Positions 54,236 to 63,257 of a DNA stretch of 64,000 bases are shown here, piece after piece (position 1 is the stretch's first letter; each line of letters starts with the position of its first letter). Location of the stretch: the NCBI RefSeq assembly GCF_002215215.1, contig NZ_CP018632.1, positions 7,498,501-7,562,500 of the forward strand, read 5' to 3'. Origin of the DNA: Granulosicoccus antarcticus IMCC3135. Lineage in GTDB: Bacteria; Pseudomonadota; Gammaproteobacteria; Granulosicoccales; Granulosicoccaceae. The notes beneath the pieces are model-generated. The model was not told the origin of the DNA. It worked only from the letters and a program-made list of their open reading frames with translations, and did no database searches. A program made the translations under genes and the position numbers.

Positions 54236-55156
54236 TCAGTGCTGAGCGCCACCCAACAGTGGGAAGTGGCCATCGAGCGTGGATATCTGCTGCTCACTGC
54301 CTGTCACATCCGGCACATTGCATAAGGCCAGAGCATATTCGAACGGCATCGGCCTACCCAGCAAGAATCCCTGCGCCTCATCGCAACCTTCAAGGTGCAG
54401 ATAGTCAAATTGCTCGGCAGATTCCACTCCTTCTGCCGAGGCCACCATACCCATGCTGTGACCCAGGGCAAGAATGGCTTTCACGGTGACTCCATCTTCA
54501 TTATCGGCCAACAACTGACTGACGAAGGCGCGTCCAATCTTGATCTTGTCAAACGGAAATCGCTTCAGGCTACTGAGACTGGAAAAACCGGTTCCAAAAT
54601 CATCCATGGAAATACGCACACCCAGTGCTCTGATCTCCACCAGCATGCCCATAACAGCATCGGTATCCTCGATCAGCACCCCTGCATTGACTTCAAGCTC
54701 CAACCGATCCGCCGGCAGGCCTGAACGTTTGATGATGGCCCCAATTGTTGCGGGCAAATTCGGATCACGGAATTGTATGGAAGACAGATTGACGGCAATC
54801 TTGCGCCCGCCGCCCCACGCAAGCGCATCGGCGCAGGCCTGTTCCAATACCCACTCTCCCAGTCCGAAAATCATACCGGTCTCCTCGGCCAGCGGTATGA
54901 ATTCGGTCGGCGATATATAGCCTCGCTCGGCATGCCGCCAGCGCAGTAATGCCTCAAAACCCAGGATTTTCTGATCCTGAATAGTGAACAAGGGCTGATA
55001 ATGCAGCGCCAGTGCCCTTGTCTTGATCGCCGTACGTAAATCTTGCTCCATCAACAGGAAATCCTGCAAACCGGATGCATTTGCCAGACCCAAGTCTATT
55101 GTCGAGACTTCTGATCCTGCAACGGGACTTGCACTGAAAGGATTTATTGATCGCAT
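54236..55156 (-). CDS. EAL-domain protein with altered catalytic residues
   Basis: This is an EAL-family protein without a GGDEF domain. EAL itself is present (EALLRW), as are AVNLSSIQF, DDFGTGFSSL and AEGVES-like AEGVESAEQF. However, the loop-6 motif that is normally E-x-x-E reads E-V-N-A, and the usual K-I-D before R-x-F reads K-I-G. In studied EAL enzymes these two changes weaken or abolish hydrolysis of c-di-GMP. The protein may bind c-di-GMP or act through protein contacts instead. The frame is open to 55255; ATG 55156 is used here, and its ribosome site is weak. No signal peptide is evident. Confidence 0.82.
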   Translation of the reverse strand: MRSINPFSASPVAGSEVSTIDLGLANASGLQDFLLMEQDLRTAIKTRALALHYQPLFTIQDQKILGFEALLRWRHAERGYISPTEFIPLAEETGMIFGLGEWVLEQACADALAWGGGRKIAVNLSSIQFRDPNLPATIGAIIKRSGLPADRLELEVNAGVLIEDTDAVMGMLVEIRALGVRISMDDFGTGFSSLSSLKRFPFDKIKIGRAFVSQLLADNEDGVTVKAILALGHSMGMVASAEGVESAEQFDYLHLEGCDEAQGFLLGRPMPFEYALALCNVPDVTGSEQQISTLDGHFPLLGGAQH

Positions 55157-55319
55157 GCAGAAGTTGTCGCCAGATGCCTGCCACGCCTTGACCGCAATCC
55201 AGAACAAAGTCCTTGCAGATTTCCGGAATTCTTCACTGGCACGCAGATTCTGCAAGCAACAGCTTCAGCCGGACCAAGCCTCACCTCCCAGCCTCACGTC
55301 CCGGTGTCATACCCCAGCT

Positions 55320-57230
55320 TCAAAGCCAATCACCACGCAACTCCCGCAAGCGCACTTCCAGAGCATCCAGCGTCACACTGTCTGCCGGCATCGGCTTACC
55401 GACTATCAGGCCGATACGGGCAAATATTCTACGTGGCAGTTTGAAGAAGGCAGGGCCGCCCTTGCGACTGAACAGACTGCCCCATAAACCCTGCAGCGCG
55501 ATGGGCACAACGGGCACCGGCTGCGCCTCAAGCACACGCAGAATGCCGGGCCGCAGCGGACTCATCTGCCCGTTCTGGGTAATCTGCCCTTCCGGAAAAA
55601 TGCACAGCAGCTCGCCTTGCTCCAGAGCCGCTTTCATACGCTCGAAGGCCTGCTCATAGAGCGCCTCGTCCTCACTTCGCCCGGCAATCGGTATTGCCTT
55701 GGCGGTGCGAAAGATGAAATTCAGAACCGGAATATTATAAATTTTGTAATACATCACGAAGCGCACCGGACGCTTTATACACCCACCCAGTAGCAGCGCA
55801 TCCACGAAACTCACATGATTGGCCACCACGATAGCCGCACCGCTTTGCGGTATGAGATGCATGTCCTGCTTGCGTACCCGGTACAAGGTGTGGATCAACA
55901 GCCAGATCAGAAAGCGCATGAAAAACTCAGGCACCTGCCGGAATATATACAGCGCCACCACCGCATTCAGAACAGCCACCAGCAGAAACAGCTGAGCGAT
56001 GGACGCCCCCATGGCCAGCACGGCCAACGCCAGCAAAGCCGACAGGACCATGAACAAGGCATTCAGGATGTTATTGCAGGCAATGGCTCTGGACAGACGA
56101 TCAGGGGCGCTGGTTTTTTGAATCAAGGCATACAGAGGCACGATATAGAAGCCGCCAAACAGGCCGATCAGAAAGATATCCAGCAACACTCGCCAGGCTC
56201 CTGCGGCACCGATAAAACCCATCACGGCGAGTCCCGATCCCAAAGGCGCTGCGGGTGTGGCCCACACCAGGTCCAGACCAAACAGCGTAAGACCCATTGC
56301 GCCAAAAGGCACCAGACCGATCTCGACGCGCTCACTCGACATGCGCTCACATAGAATCGAGCCCATGGCAATACCAACGGAAAAAGTCCCCAGCAGCAGA
56401 GTAAAGACATCCACGCTACCACCCAGCACATCACGGGCATAGACCGGAAACTGGGCCAGATAGACAGCGCCCAGGAACCAGAACCAGGAAATGGCCAGAA
56501 TCGACTGGAAAATGATTCTATGCTCGCTGGTGCTTCTAACCAGATTAACCGTCTCGGTCAATGGGTTGAAGCGAATGCGCAATGAGGGCGCACTAGCTGG
56601 TGCCGATGGAATTTTTCGACTGACAAAGTAGCCTGCAATGGCCACCAGCATCAAGACAATAGAGACGGGCACCACGCTACCTGTCGCTGATTTGGCAATC
56701 AACTGGGTACCGGCGATGGTGCCGAACAGAATCGCAAGAAAAGTACCCAGCTCAACCAGACCGTTGCCGCCGGTAAGCTCCGACTCGGATAGATGCTGAG
56801 GCAGGATGCCATACTTGACGGGCCCGAAAAAGGCGGACTGGGTCCCCATCAGAAACAGCACGGCCAGAAGCAGTGGCATACTGTTCAGAGTCAGCGCCAC
56901 CACGCCGCAGGACATGATGCCGATTTCAGACAGTTTCGCGTAGCGGATCAATGTCGACTTTTCATACTTGTCGGCAACCTGACCAAACAGAGCCGAAAAT
57001 AGAAAAAACGGCAGAATGAACAAACCTGCCGCCAGGTTGATCAGCAGACTGTCATCGCCGGAACTCGAATTGATCGAGGCAAACGCTATCAGCGCAACCA
57101 GTGCATTCTTGTAGACATTGTCATTGAAGGCGCCCAGTAGCTGGGTGACGAAATAGGGCGCAAACCGTCGTTGCCTCAGCAGCCTGAACTGACTAACCGG
57201 CGGTGTCGGTTCGGGGGTGTCCTGACTCAT
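55320..57230 (-). CDS. Fused lysophospholipid transporter (LplT-type) and PlsC acyltransferase
   Basis: This is a 636-residue two-domain membrane protein. Residues 1 to about 410 are an MFS transporter of the LplT type (QLLGAFNDNVYKNALVALIAF, FFGPVKYGILPQHLSESELTGGN). From about 440 a PlsC domain follows, with the H-x4-D motif NHVSFVD at about 471 and FPEGQITQNG at about 550. In many bacteria LplT and Aas are separate or fused with an acyl-ACP synthetase domain; here that third domain is absent. The protein probably flips and re-acylates lysophospholipid at the inner membrane, complementing PldA. The acyl donor may be acyl-CoA or acyl-ACP. Confidence 0.88.
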   Translation of the reverse strand: MSQDTPEPTPPVSQFRLLRQRRFAPYFVTQLLGAFNDNVYKNALVALIAFASINSSSGDDSLLINLAAGLFILPFFLFSALFGQVADKYEKSTLIRYAKLSEIGIMSCGVVALTLNSMPLLLAVLFLMGTQSAFFGPVKYGILPQHLSESELTGGNGLVELGTFLAILFGTIAGTQLIAKSATGSVVPVSIVLMLVAIAGYFVSRKIPSAPASAPSLRIRFNPLTETVNLVRSTSEHRIIFQSILAISWFWFLGAVYLAQFPVYARDVLGGSVDVFTLLLGTFSVGIAMGSILCERMSSERVEIGLVPFGAMGLTLFGLDLVWATPAAPLGSGLAVMGFIGAAGAWRVLLDIFLIGLFGGFYIVPLYALIQKTSAPDRLSRAIACNNILNALFMVLSALLALAVLAMGASIAQLFLLVAVLNAVVALYIFRQVPEFFMRFLIWLLIHTLYRVRKQDMHLIPQSGAAIVVANHVSFVDALLLGGCIKRPVRFVMYYKIYNIPVLNFIFRTAKAIPIAGRSEDEALYEQAFERMKAALEQGELLCIFPEGQITQNGQMSPLRPGILRVLEAQPVPVVPIALQGLWGSLFSRKGGPAFFKLPRRIFARIGLIVGKPMPADSVTLDALEVRLRELRGDWL

Positions 57231-57348
57231 GTGTGCTCACGCTACAGACAGCTCGACATGAGCCATGACAGCCTACCGCAGAGTCAAGAAGCATGCCATC
57301 ACCCGGGCAGCAAGTACCCGGGCTCCGTACTATTTGTGGTGCTATCTG

Positions 57349-57567
57349 TTATGCGGTTTCTGCCGGTGCAACTTCGGAGGCCTGCCAACCCTTTTCACCT
57401 TCGGAGGCAACGAATGCAACCAGCTGCCCTTCACTCAATGAACGATAACCTTCACCTTCGATAACTCGATAGTGAACGAAAATATCTTCACCTGACGGGC
57501 CAATGATAAATCCATAGCCTTTGGCGTTGTCAAACCACTTGACCGTTCCCGTTTGTCGTTCAGACAT
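57349..57567 (-). CDS. Cold-shock domain protein
   Basis: This is a 72-residue single OB-fold protein that binds single-stranded RNA or DNA. RNP1 reads KGYGFIIG and RNP2 [17 protein letters not shown], both intact (the usual H-F/H-Y position is HY). The start [18 protein letters not shown] is standard. The C-terminus has an extra acidic and Ala tail. A near-perfect palindrome sits 26-46 bases upstream of the start codon, in what should be the leader. Confidence 0.94.
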   Translation of the reverse strand: MSERQTGTVKWFDNAKGYGFIIGPSGEDIFVHYRVIEGEGYRSLSEGQLVAFVASEGEKGWQASEVAPAETA

Positions 57568-57592
57568 AACAACTCTCCTGATAGTTACAACG

Positions 57593-57613
57593 GCCCTGCA
57601 AGCCTTGCAGGGC
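57593..57613. promoter_or_regulatory. 21-bp near-perfect palindrome in the csp leader
   Basis: GCCCTGCAAG (57593-57602) and CTTGCAGGGC (57604-57613) are exact inverses around a single base. It may be an operator, or the mRNA hairpin of the cold-shock leader, in which structured 5' regions are known to control translation with temperature. A one-base loop disfavours a simple RNA hairpin and favours a protein-binding site. Confidence 0.6.
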
Positions 57614-57706
57614 GCTCTGTCAGGATTAAATTAGCATGCACACAGAGGCACATAGGGTAGCGGACAAGCCTTGCTACCCTTGTTCACATTCCTGCACTAC
57701 AAAAGT

Positions 57707-60382
57707 TCACTGCAATGCCTTGCTGACAAGCTCAAAAACGTCTGGAGACAGGGGGCCACTATCCCTTATCCGAACCAGCTCCTGACGCATCAGGTCCCGT
57801 GCCGGACCGGCAAGCCTTTTCCAGTGCCCCAGTGGCGATACCAGCCGCGCGGCAACCTGCGGATTACGTGAATCCAGCGCAATAACCTGATCGGCCAGAA
57901 ATCGATAGCCCTGACCATTGGCCGCATGAAAACCACCCGGGTTATTCAGGGCAAAACTTGCTACAAGCGAGCGCAGACGATTGGGATTTCCTGCTTCAAA
58001 GTCGGCATGTTGCAGCAACGCAGCCACATCTTCCACGATACTGGATCGACGCGATGTCGCCTGCACGGCAAACCACTTATCCATCACCAGGCGATTACCG
58101 ATAGCTTTTGCATGAAAGTCATCCAGACAATCCTGACGAGCGGCACTGTCCCCATGACACAGTGCCGCCAATGCAGCAATGCGATCAGTCATGTTGTCAG
58201 CCGCCGCATACTGAGCTGCAGCCAGCGGCCCCCAGAGAGACTCCGGCAACCATGTCAATAATGCAAGTGCGGTGTTCGCAAGTTTTCTACCACTCATGGC
58301 GGCCGGATCAAGCAAGGCAACACCCGCCTGACGAGTCTCGGTGACCAACACGCAAAGCGCTTCGGCATGCTTCTCAGCCAGAGCCGTGGACACCATGGCA
58401 TGGGCGGCAATCAATGCCTGATAATCCACTTGCTCAAGCGAACCTTCCAGCGTATCAATAGTGGGCAGGCTCAGCGCTTCGGCCTTGAAGGCCATGTCCA
58501 GTGAGTCATCTGCCAGAATCAGACCCCAGGCCTGCCCCAGAGACGCCAGCGTGTCAGCATTAATCCGACCCTCTTGCAGCACGCCCAGTATCAGACGCGT
58601 TGCCAATCGCTGACCCGCCTCCCAGCGGTTGAAAGTATCCGGATCGTTCGCCATCAGAAAGGCCAGCGTCTCGTCAGTCACATCGTGGACCAGCTTCACC
58701 GGTGCGCTGAAGCCACGCAGCAGCGAGACAACCGGTGCGGCATCAACGCCTTCGAAGGTGAACGTCTGGCTCGCCTCGGTCAGATCCAGCAATACCCCTC
58801 TTTGCGCATCGGTTTGCGAACTGTCCACCGCCGCTGCCAGCGCTCTGCCATTGCTCAGGGACAAGCTGTTCCCTTGTTGATCCAGCAACCCCATGACCAC
58901 CGGAATGTGCAGCGGCAGCTTGTCACTCTGACCGGGTGTGTCCGGACAGGATTGCGACAAGGTCAGATGAAAACGGGCGTTCTGTGAATCGTATTCTTCA
59001 CTGACACGCACCTCGGGAGTTCCGGCCGTACTGTACCAGCGACGAAACTGCGTCAGATCGACATCGGCAACCGTCTGCATGGCATCGACGAAAGCATCGC
59101 AGGTGGTCGCCGTACCATCATGGCGCTCAACGTAGACATCCATTGCCTGTCGCCATTTGACCGGTCCCAGCAAGGTATGCAGCATGCGAATCACTTCCGC
59201 GCCTTTCTCATACACCGTCAAGGTATAGAAGTTGTTGATCTCGATATAGCTGTCCGGTCTGATCGGATGCGCCATGGGTCCGCTGTCTTCAGCAAACTGA
59301 CGTGCTCGTAGCAAGCGCACATCCTCAATGCGCTTGACGGTGGCGGAGTGCCGGTCACTGGAAAAGCTCTGATCACGAAAAACAGTCAGACCTTCCTTGA
59401 GACTCAGCTGGAACCAGTCGCGACAGGTAATGCGGTTGCCGGTCCAGTTATGAAAATACTCATGAGCAATAACCGCCTCAACGCCCATGTAATCGGTATC
59501 CGTAGCGCTTTGCGCATCGGCCAGCACGAAGCGGGAGTTGAATACATTCAATCCCTTGTTCTCCATGGCTCCCATGTTGAAGTCATCCACGGCCACGATC
59601 ATGAAGCAATCAAGATCATACTCAAGACCATAAACCTCTTCATCCCAGCGCATGGAGGCCTTCAGCGAGCTCATGGCAAAATCACAACGATCGATGTTAT
59701 GCGCCTCTACATAGATCTGCAGCAGCACCTTGCGTCCCGAGGCGGTGGTGAAGTGATCTTCGATATGAGCCAGATCGCCGGCCACCAGTGCAAACAGATA
59801 ACTGGGCTTGGGATGCGGATCATGCCATTGCACCCGGTGCCGTCCACCCTCAAGCACCTCGTGCGATACCCGGTTGCCATTGGCCAGCATGACGGGACAG
59901 GTAGCCACATCAGCAGTAATGGTTACGTCAAAAACCGACAGGACATCTGGGCGATCCAGATAGTAGGTAATCTTGCGAAAACCTTCAGCTTCACACTGCG
60001 TACAGAAGTTACCACTGGAACGGTAGAGACCTTCCAGAGCCGTATTGGATTCCGGGTTGATGCAGGTGACAATGACCAGCACACAATGCTCAGGTAACTG
60101 GGCGATATGCAACTCGGTTGCGCTCAGCTGATAGTCCTCCGGAGCCAGCTTCACGCCATCCAGGCTTACCGAACGTAACTCGCAATCAGAGCCCTGCAAG
60201 GTCAGCCCGGGACCCGGCCCGTTCGATTCTTGTCCGGCCGCCGGATTGCGCGAGAGCGTCAGCTCACTGGTCACCAGTGTGGCGGTGGGGTCCAGCTCGA
60301 ACTGCAAGCTCACATGATCAATCAGCCAATCGGTCGGTTGATAGTCAAGGCGATTGATGGTTACCGGGTTACGAGTGTCCAC
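57707..60382 (-). CDS. pepN: Aminopeptidase N
   Basis: This is an M1 zinc aminopeptidase of 891 residues that removes N-terminal residues from cytoplasmic peptides. The exopeptidase motif GAMENKGLN is at about 270, and the zinc site HEYFHNWTGNR at about 305 is followed by the third ligand in the LKEGLTVFRDQ segment. The C-terminal half is the helical domain that closes the active site in PepN. It lies alone, divergent from the HExxH gene, whose frame overlaps the pepN start only if a distant start is used. Confidence 0.96.
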   Translation of the reverse strand: MDTRNPVTINRLDYQPTDWLIDHVSLQFELDPTATLVTSELTLSRNPAAGQESNGPGPGLTLQGSDCELRSVSLDGVKLAPEDYQLSATELHIAQLPEHCVLVIVTCINPESNTALEGLYRSSGNFCTQCEAEGFRKITYYLDRPDVLSVFDVTITADVATCPVMLANGNRVSHEVLEGGRHRVQWHDPHPKPSYLFALVAGDLAHIEDHFTTASGRKVLLQIYVEAHNIDRCDFAMSSLKASMRWDEEVYGLEYDLDCFMIVAVDDFNMGAMENKGLNVFNSRFVLADAQSATDTDYMGVEAVIAHEYFHNWTGNRITCRDWFQLSLKEGLTVFRDQSFSSDRHSATVKRIEDVRLLRARQFAEDSGPMAHPIRPDSYIEINNFYTLTVYEKGAEVIRMLHTLLGPVKWRQAMDVYVERHDGTATTCDAFVDAMQTVADVDLTQFRRWYSTAGTPEVRVSEEYDSQNARFHLTLSQSCPDTPGQSDKLPLHIPVVMGLLDQQGNSLSLSNGRALAAAVDSSQTDAQRGVLLDLTEASQTFTFEGVDAAPVVSLLRGFSAPVKLVHDVTDETLAFLMANDPDTFNRWEAGQRLATRLILGVLQEGRINADTLASLGQAWGLILADDSLDMAFKAEALSLPTIDTLEGSLEQVDYQALIAAHAMVSTALAEKHAEALCVLVTETRQAGVALLDPAAMSGRKLANTALALLTWLPESLWGPLAAAQYAAADNMTDRIAALAALCHGDSAARQDCLDDFHAKAIGNRLVMDKWFAVQATSRRSSIVEDVAALLQHADFEAGNPNRLRSLVASFALNNPGGFHAANGQGYRFLADQVIALDSRNPQVAARLVSPLGHWKRLAGPARDLMRQELVRIRDSGPLSPDVFELVSKALQ

Positions 60383-60529
60383 TGGGATTCCTGTCTATTG
60401 ATATCGTCAGATTGTGAATCAGTCGCAACTTGTCCAGATCACAGCGAGACGGATTACTCCCTCGCTGCAAGCCGGGCTCAAGACTGCCCTGAACTTTTCC
60501 GCAAACTACAGGAAGCCTACACCAACCTT

Positions 60530-61372
60530 GTGACACATGACGCAGTCCGATGTACCTGGCAGGGACCTTCTGCTTCTTCCTGCAAACCTTCATCGGTGAC
60601 TCAGCCGCGTTTTGCAACCATCCGGCTGCTCGTACTGCTGGCCTGTCTGGTGGTGGTTGGCTTTACCGCTCTGCACCAGCGAGTCTATAGTCGCAACTGG
60701 AATCAGACGCTGGAAGCCGTGGTCTACCCCATCAACGGTGATGATCATCTGGCCACCAACAGTTATATCCAGAATCTGAATTCGGATGACTTCGCCATCA
60801 TCAACCGCTGGGGCGAGCGTGAAGCCGAGCGCTATGCACTCGCCTTACCGACCCCGTTCAAAGTAACTCTCGGCGAACAGATTTCCAACTTGCCACCCAC
60901 CTTTCCCGACAAGGCCAACGCGGTGAAAGTGCTGATATGGGGTCTGCGGTTTCGTTTATGGGCATGGCGTAATACGCCCGACGATGGCGGTCTGACTCGT
61001 GTGCGCATGTTTGTGGTCTATCAAACCGGGGAGGACAACAAGGCCTTGCAGCATTCGCTGGGTATGCAGAAAGGTCTGATGGGGCTGGTCTTTGCCTACA
61101 GCCTGCACAAGCAGACAGCGCAGAACAACATCATCATTGCCCATGAGCTGCTACACACCGTGGGGGCTACGGACAAATACAACGCCTATGGTGGTCCGCT
61201 CATGGGCATCGGTTACGCCAACTCGAATCGAATCCCTTTGTACCCCCAGCGTAATGCTGAAATCATGGCAGGCAGAATTCCGACATCCTCCAGCAGCTCC
61301 TACATGGCAGAGAGTTTGCGCAGTGTCGTCATCAATACTTACACTGCCAGCGAGATTAACTGGATAGACTAA
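60530..61372 (+). CDS. Membrane-anchored HExxH protein
   Basis: This is a protein of about 280 residues with one N-terminal transmembrane helix (IRLLVLLACLVVVGFTAL) and a periplasmic or external part containing HELLHTVGATDKY, a zinc-metalloprotease-like H-E-x-x-H motif. The downstream PQRNAEIMAGRIPTSSSS and a final WID may be part of the same small family, which I cannot name. The frame is open much further upstream, across pepN; GTG 60530 and GTG 60596 are the plausible starts, the latter beginning just before the helix. No third zinc ligand can be assigned with confidence. Peptidase activity is therefore an inference. Confidence 0.6.
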   Translation: MTHDAVRCTWQGPSASSCKPSSVTQPRFATIRLLVLLACLVVVGFTALHQRVYSRNWNQTLEAVVYPINGDDHLATNSYIQNLNSDDFAIINRWGEREAERYALALPTPFKVTLGEQISNLPPTFPDKANAVKVLIWGLRFRLWAWRNTPDDGGLTRVRMFVVYQTGEDNKALQHSLGMQKGLMGLVFAYSLHKQTAQNNIIIAHELLHTVGATDKYNAYGGPLMGIGYANSNRIPLYPQRNAEIMAGRIPTSSSSSYMAESLRSVVINTYTASEINWID

Positions 61373-61410
61373 GCCGGCCTGTCTCTGAGCCGAACGCCGC
61401 CGCACCCATC

Positions 61411-61830
61411 ATGAACGAGATACTCAGCTGGCTATCCGAGCACTCGCTATTATTGAGTGTGATCGCGACGGCTTCAGTCATCATGATGGCCGTCTCCCTG
61501 ATAGCGGCCCCCTGGATCGTGTCCCGCCTGCCCAGTAATTACCTGCAGGCACGGCTCGACAGACGCCCAGAGCGTAACCTCTGGCACACGCTGAAAATGC
61601 TCAGCAGAGCCCTATTGGGGTTCGTCATCGTGTTACTCGGTCTGATCATGCTGATCACCCCGGGACCGGGCTTTATCATGCTGCTACTGGGAGTGTCGAT
61701 TGCCGAGTTTCCCGGCAAGAACCGCCTGCTTGTATACCTCGCAACACGCCCCAACGTTCTTTCATCCCTGAACTGGATGCGCAAGAGACACGACAAGCCA
61801 CCGTTCATTCATCCGCACGATTTTGACTGA
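61411..61830 (+). CDS. PGPGW-type small membrane protein
   Basis: This is a 139-residue protein with two or three hydrophobic helices. Its second helix contains GLIMLITPGPGFIMLLLG, the signature of the PGPGW family of putative transmembrane proteins, whose members have no known function. It follows the HExxH gene by 38 bases and may share its transcript. Confidence 0.85.
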   Translation: MNEILSWLSEHSLLLSVIATASVIMMAVSLIAAPWIVSRLPSNYLQARLDRRPERNLWHTLKMLSRALLGFVIVLLGLIMLITPGPGFIMLLLGVSIAEFPGKNRLLVYLATRPNVLSSLNWMRKRHDKPPFIHPHDFD

Positions 61831-61891
61831 CTCCCCATTCAATCCAACTGGGTAGTGGTCACCAGCCTCATCGCCGACTACAATTTGCCTC

Positions 61892-63109
61892 ATGTTGTGT
61901 AACTCTTGTTTATATCGTGATGAGCGTGCGCGCGCAGGCAGCTTTCTGCCAGCGCTGCTTAGCTGTGCTTTATTGCTTCTGCCGGCCTCATTGCTACCCG
62001 GTGTCGCCCATGCCGAGTCATCACGCACGCTGGAAGACGTAGAACAGCAGATACACGATACAACGGCCCGCCTGAAAGCACTGAGCGATGAAATAGCCAG
62101 TAGCAAGGCACTCAAATCCGAGCTGCAAAAAGCACTGGAAGCGGCCCAGTCCCAAGTGGGCGAACGTGAAGAACGATTGCAGGGACTGGACAAGGAGATC
62201 GCGCGCTTTGACGATAAGCTGAACTCCCTGAACACCATGATCGGGGAGGCCCGAGAAGGTGTACAGGCACGCCAGCTACAACTGTCACAGGCACTTCGCA
62301 ATGCCCAGCTAATCGGCCAACAGACAGCATTGAAGATCGTTCTGCAAAATGATGACCCGGCGCTGGCCGATCGATTATCGATCTACACCGAACATGTTCT
62401 TTCGGCACAAAACGCAGCCATTCGTGAGCAGGTCAGCGTGCTGAATACCATCAGCGATGCACATGCGAACGCCTTGAAAGACCGTAACTGGCTGAATTAT
62501 ATAAAGAAAAAAGCATCACAACAACGCGAAAACTACGCCAGCACAGCGACCTCGAAACAAACCACGCTGGGTGAGGTGGAAGCGGGCCTGGACCAGAAAA
62601 CACGTAGCGTGGCTCAGCTCAAAGCGGATCAGGCACGCCTGCAAGGCCTTATGGATGAGCTGGAAACGCTGCAAAGCACACAATCAGGCTACTTCATAGA
62701 CGGTAAGGGTAAATACCCAGCACCAGTTGCCGGCGAGTTGTTCGCCCGCTTTGGCGACATCAAGTCTGTCGGCAAGCTGCGCTGGAGCGGACTGTTCATC
62801 AAGGCCAGCCAGGGTAAAGCTGTGCATGCCGTGGCCGATGGAGAGGTCATCTACAGCGATTTCCTGCAAGGCTTCGGCATGCTCGTCATCATCGATCATG
62901 GTGATGGGTACACCAGTCTGTATGGCGGTAACAGGAAAGTGGCAGCCACTATCGGACAATGGGTAGAGTCAGGTGCAACTATTGCAACTGTTGGTGATTC
63001 AGGTGGTCAGAACGTCAGCGGCGTGTATTTTGAAATTCGCCACAACGCCAAGGCAGTTAACCCTGAAGAGTGGTTGAGTGCTGATTTTCAGGTGGCAATA
63101 AGCCAGTAA
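61892..63109 (+). CDS. envC: EnvC-type murein hydrolase activator
   Basis: EnvC activates AmiA/AmiB amidases during septum splitting. The 405-residue protein has a signal peptide (cleavage after AHA), a long coiled coil (about 40-270), and a C-terminal LytM/M23 domain (about 285-400). The normal zinc ligands are degenerate: the first histidine region reads RWSGLFIKASQGKAVHA and the last Y-F-E-I-R-H-N lacks the H-x-H pair. This is as expected for EnvC, which lacks its own peptidase activity. It precedes ctpA, a common order. Confidence 0.92.
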   Translation: MLCNSCLYRDERARAGSFLPALLSCALLLLPASLLPGVAHAESSRTLEDVEQQIHDTTARLKALSDEIASSKALKSELQKALEAAQSQVGEREERLQGLDKEIARFDDKLNSLNTMIGEAREGVQARQLQLSQALRNAQLIGQQTALKIVLQNDDPALADRLSIYTEHVLSAQNAAIREQVSVLNTISDAHANALKDRNWLNYIKKKASQQRENYASTATSKQTTLGEVEAGLDQKTRSVAQLKADQARLQGLMDELETLQSTQSGYFIDGKGKYPAPVAGELFARFGDIKSVGKLRWSGLFIKASQGKAVHAVADGEVIYSDFLQGFGMLVIIDHGDGYTSLYGGNRKVAATIGQWVESGATIATVGDSGGQNVSGVYFEIRHNAKAVNPEEWLSADFQVAISQ

Positions 63110-63257
63110 GTGATCGATTCCGGCCCAGAACCCGTTAAACTCGAAGCCGGCACGATGAAGATTCAGAACGTGCACATCCTGAGATGTGTCTATGTCGGAC
63201 AGCAAATCGACTCGGTTTCGTCAGGCGCAAGAAATGTAAATCCGGAGTAGAACTTCA

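Noticed and set aside
59348-60097. Long plus-strand open frame of about 249 codons inside pepN
   Set aside because: It lies fully antisense to pepN, whose frame has all family motifs; its product has no recognisable domain.
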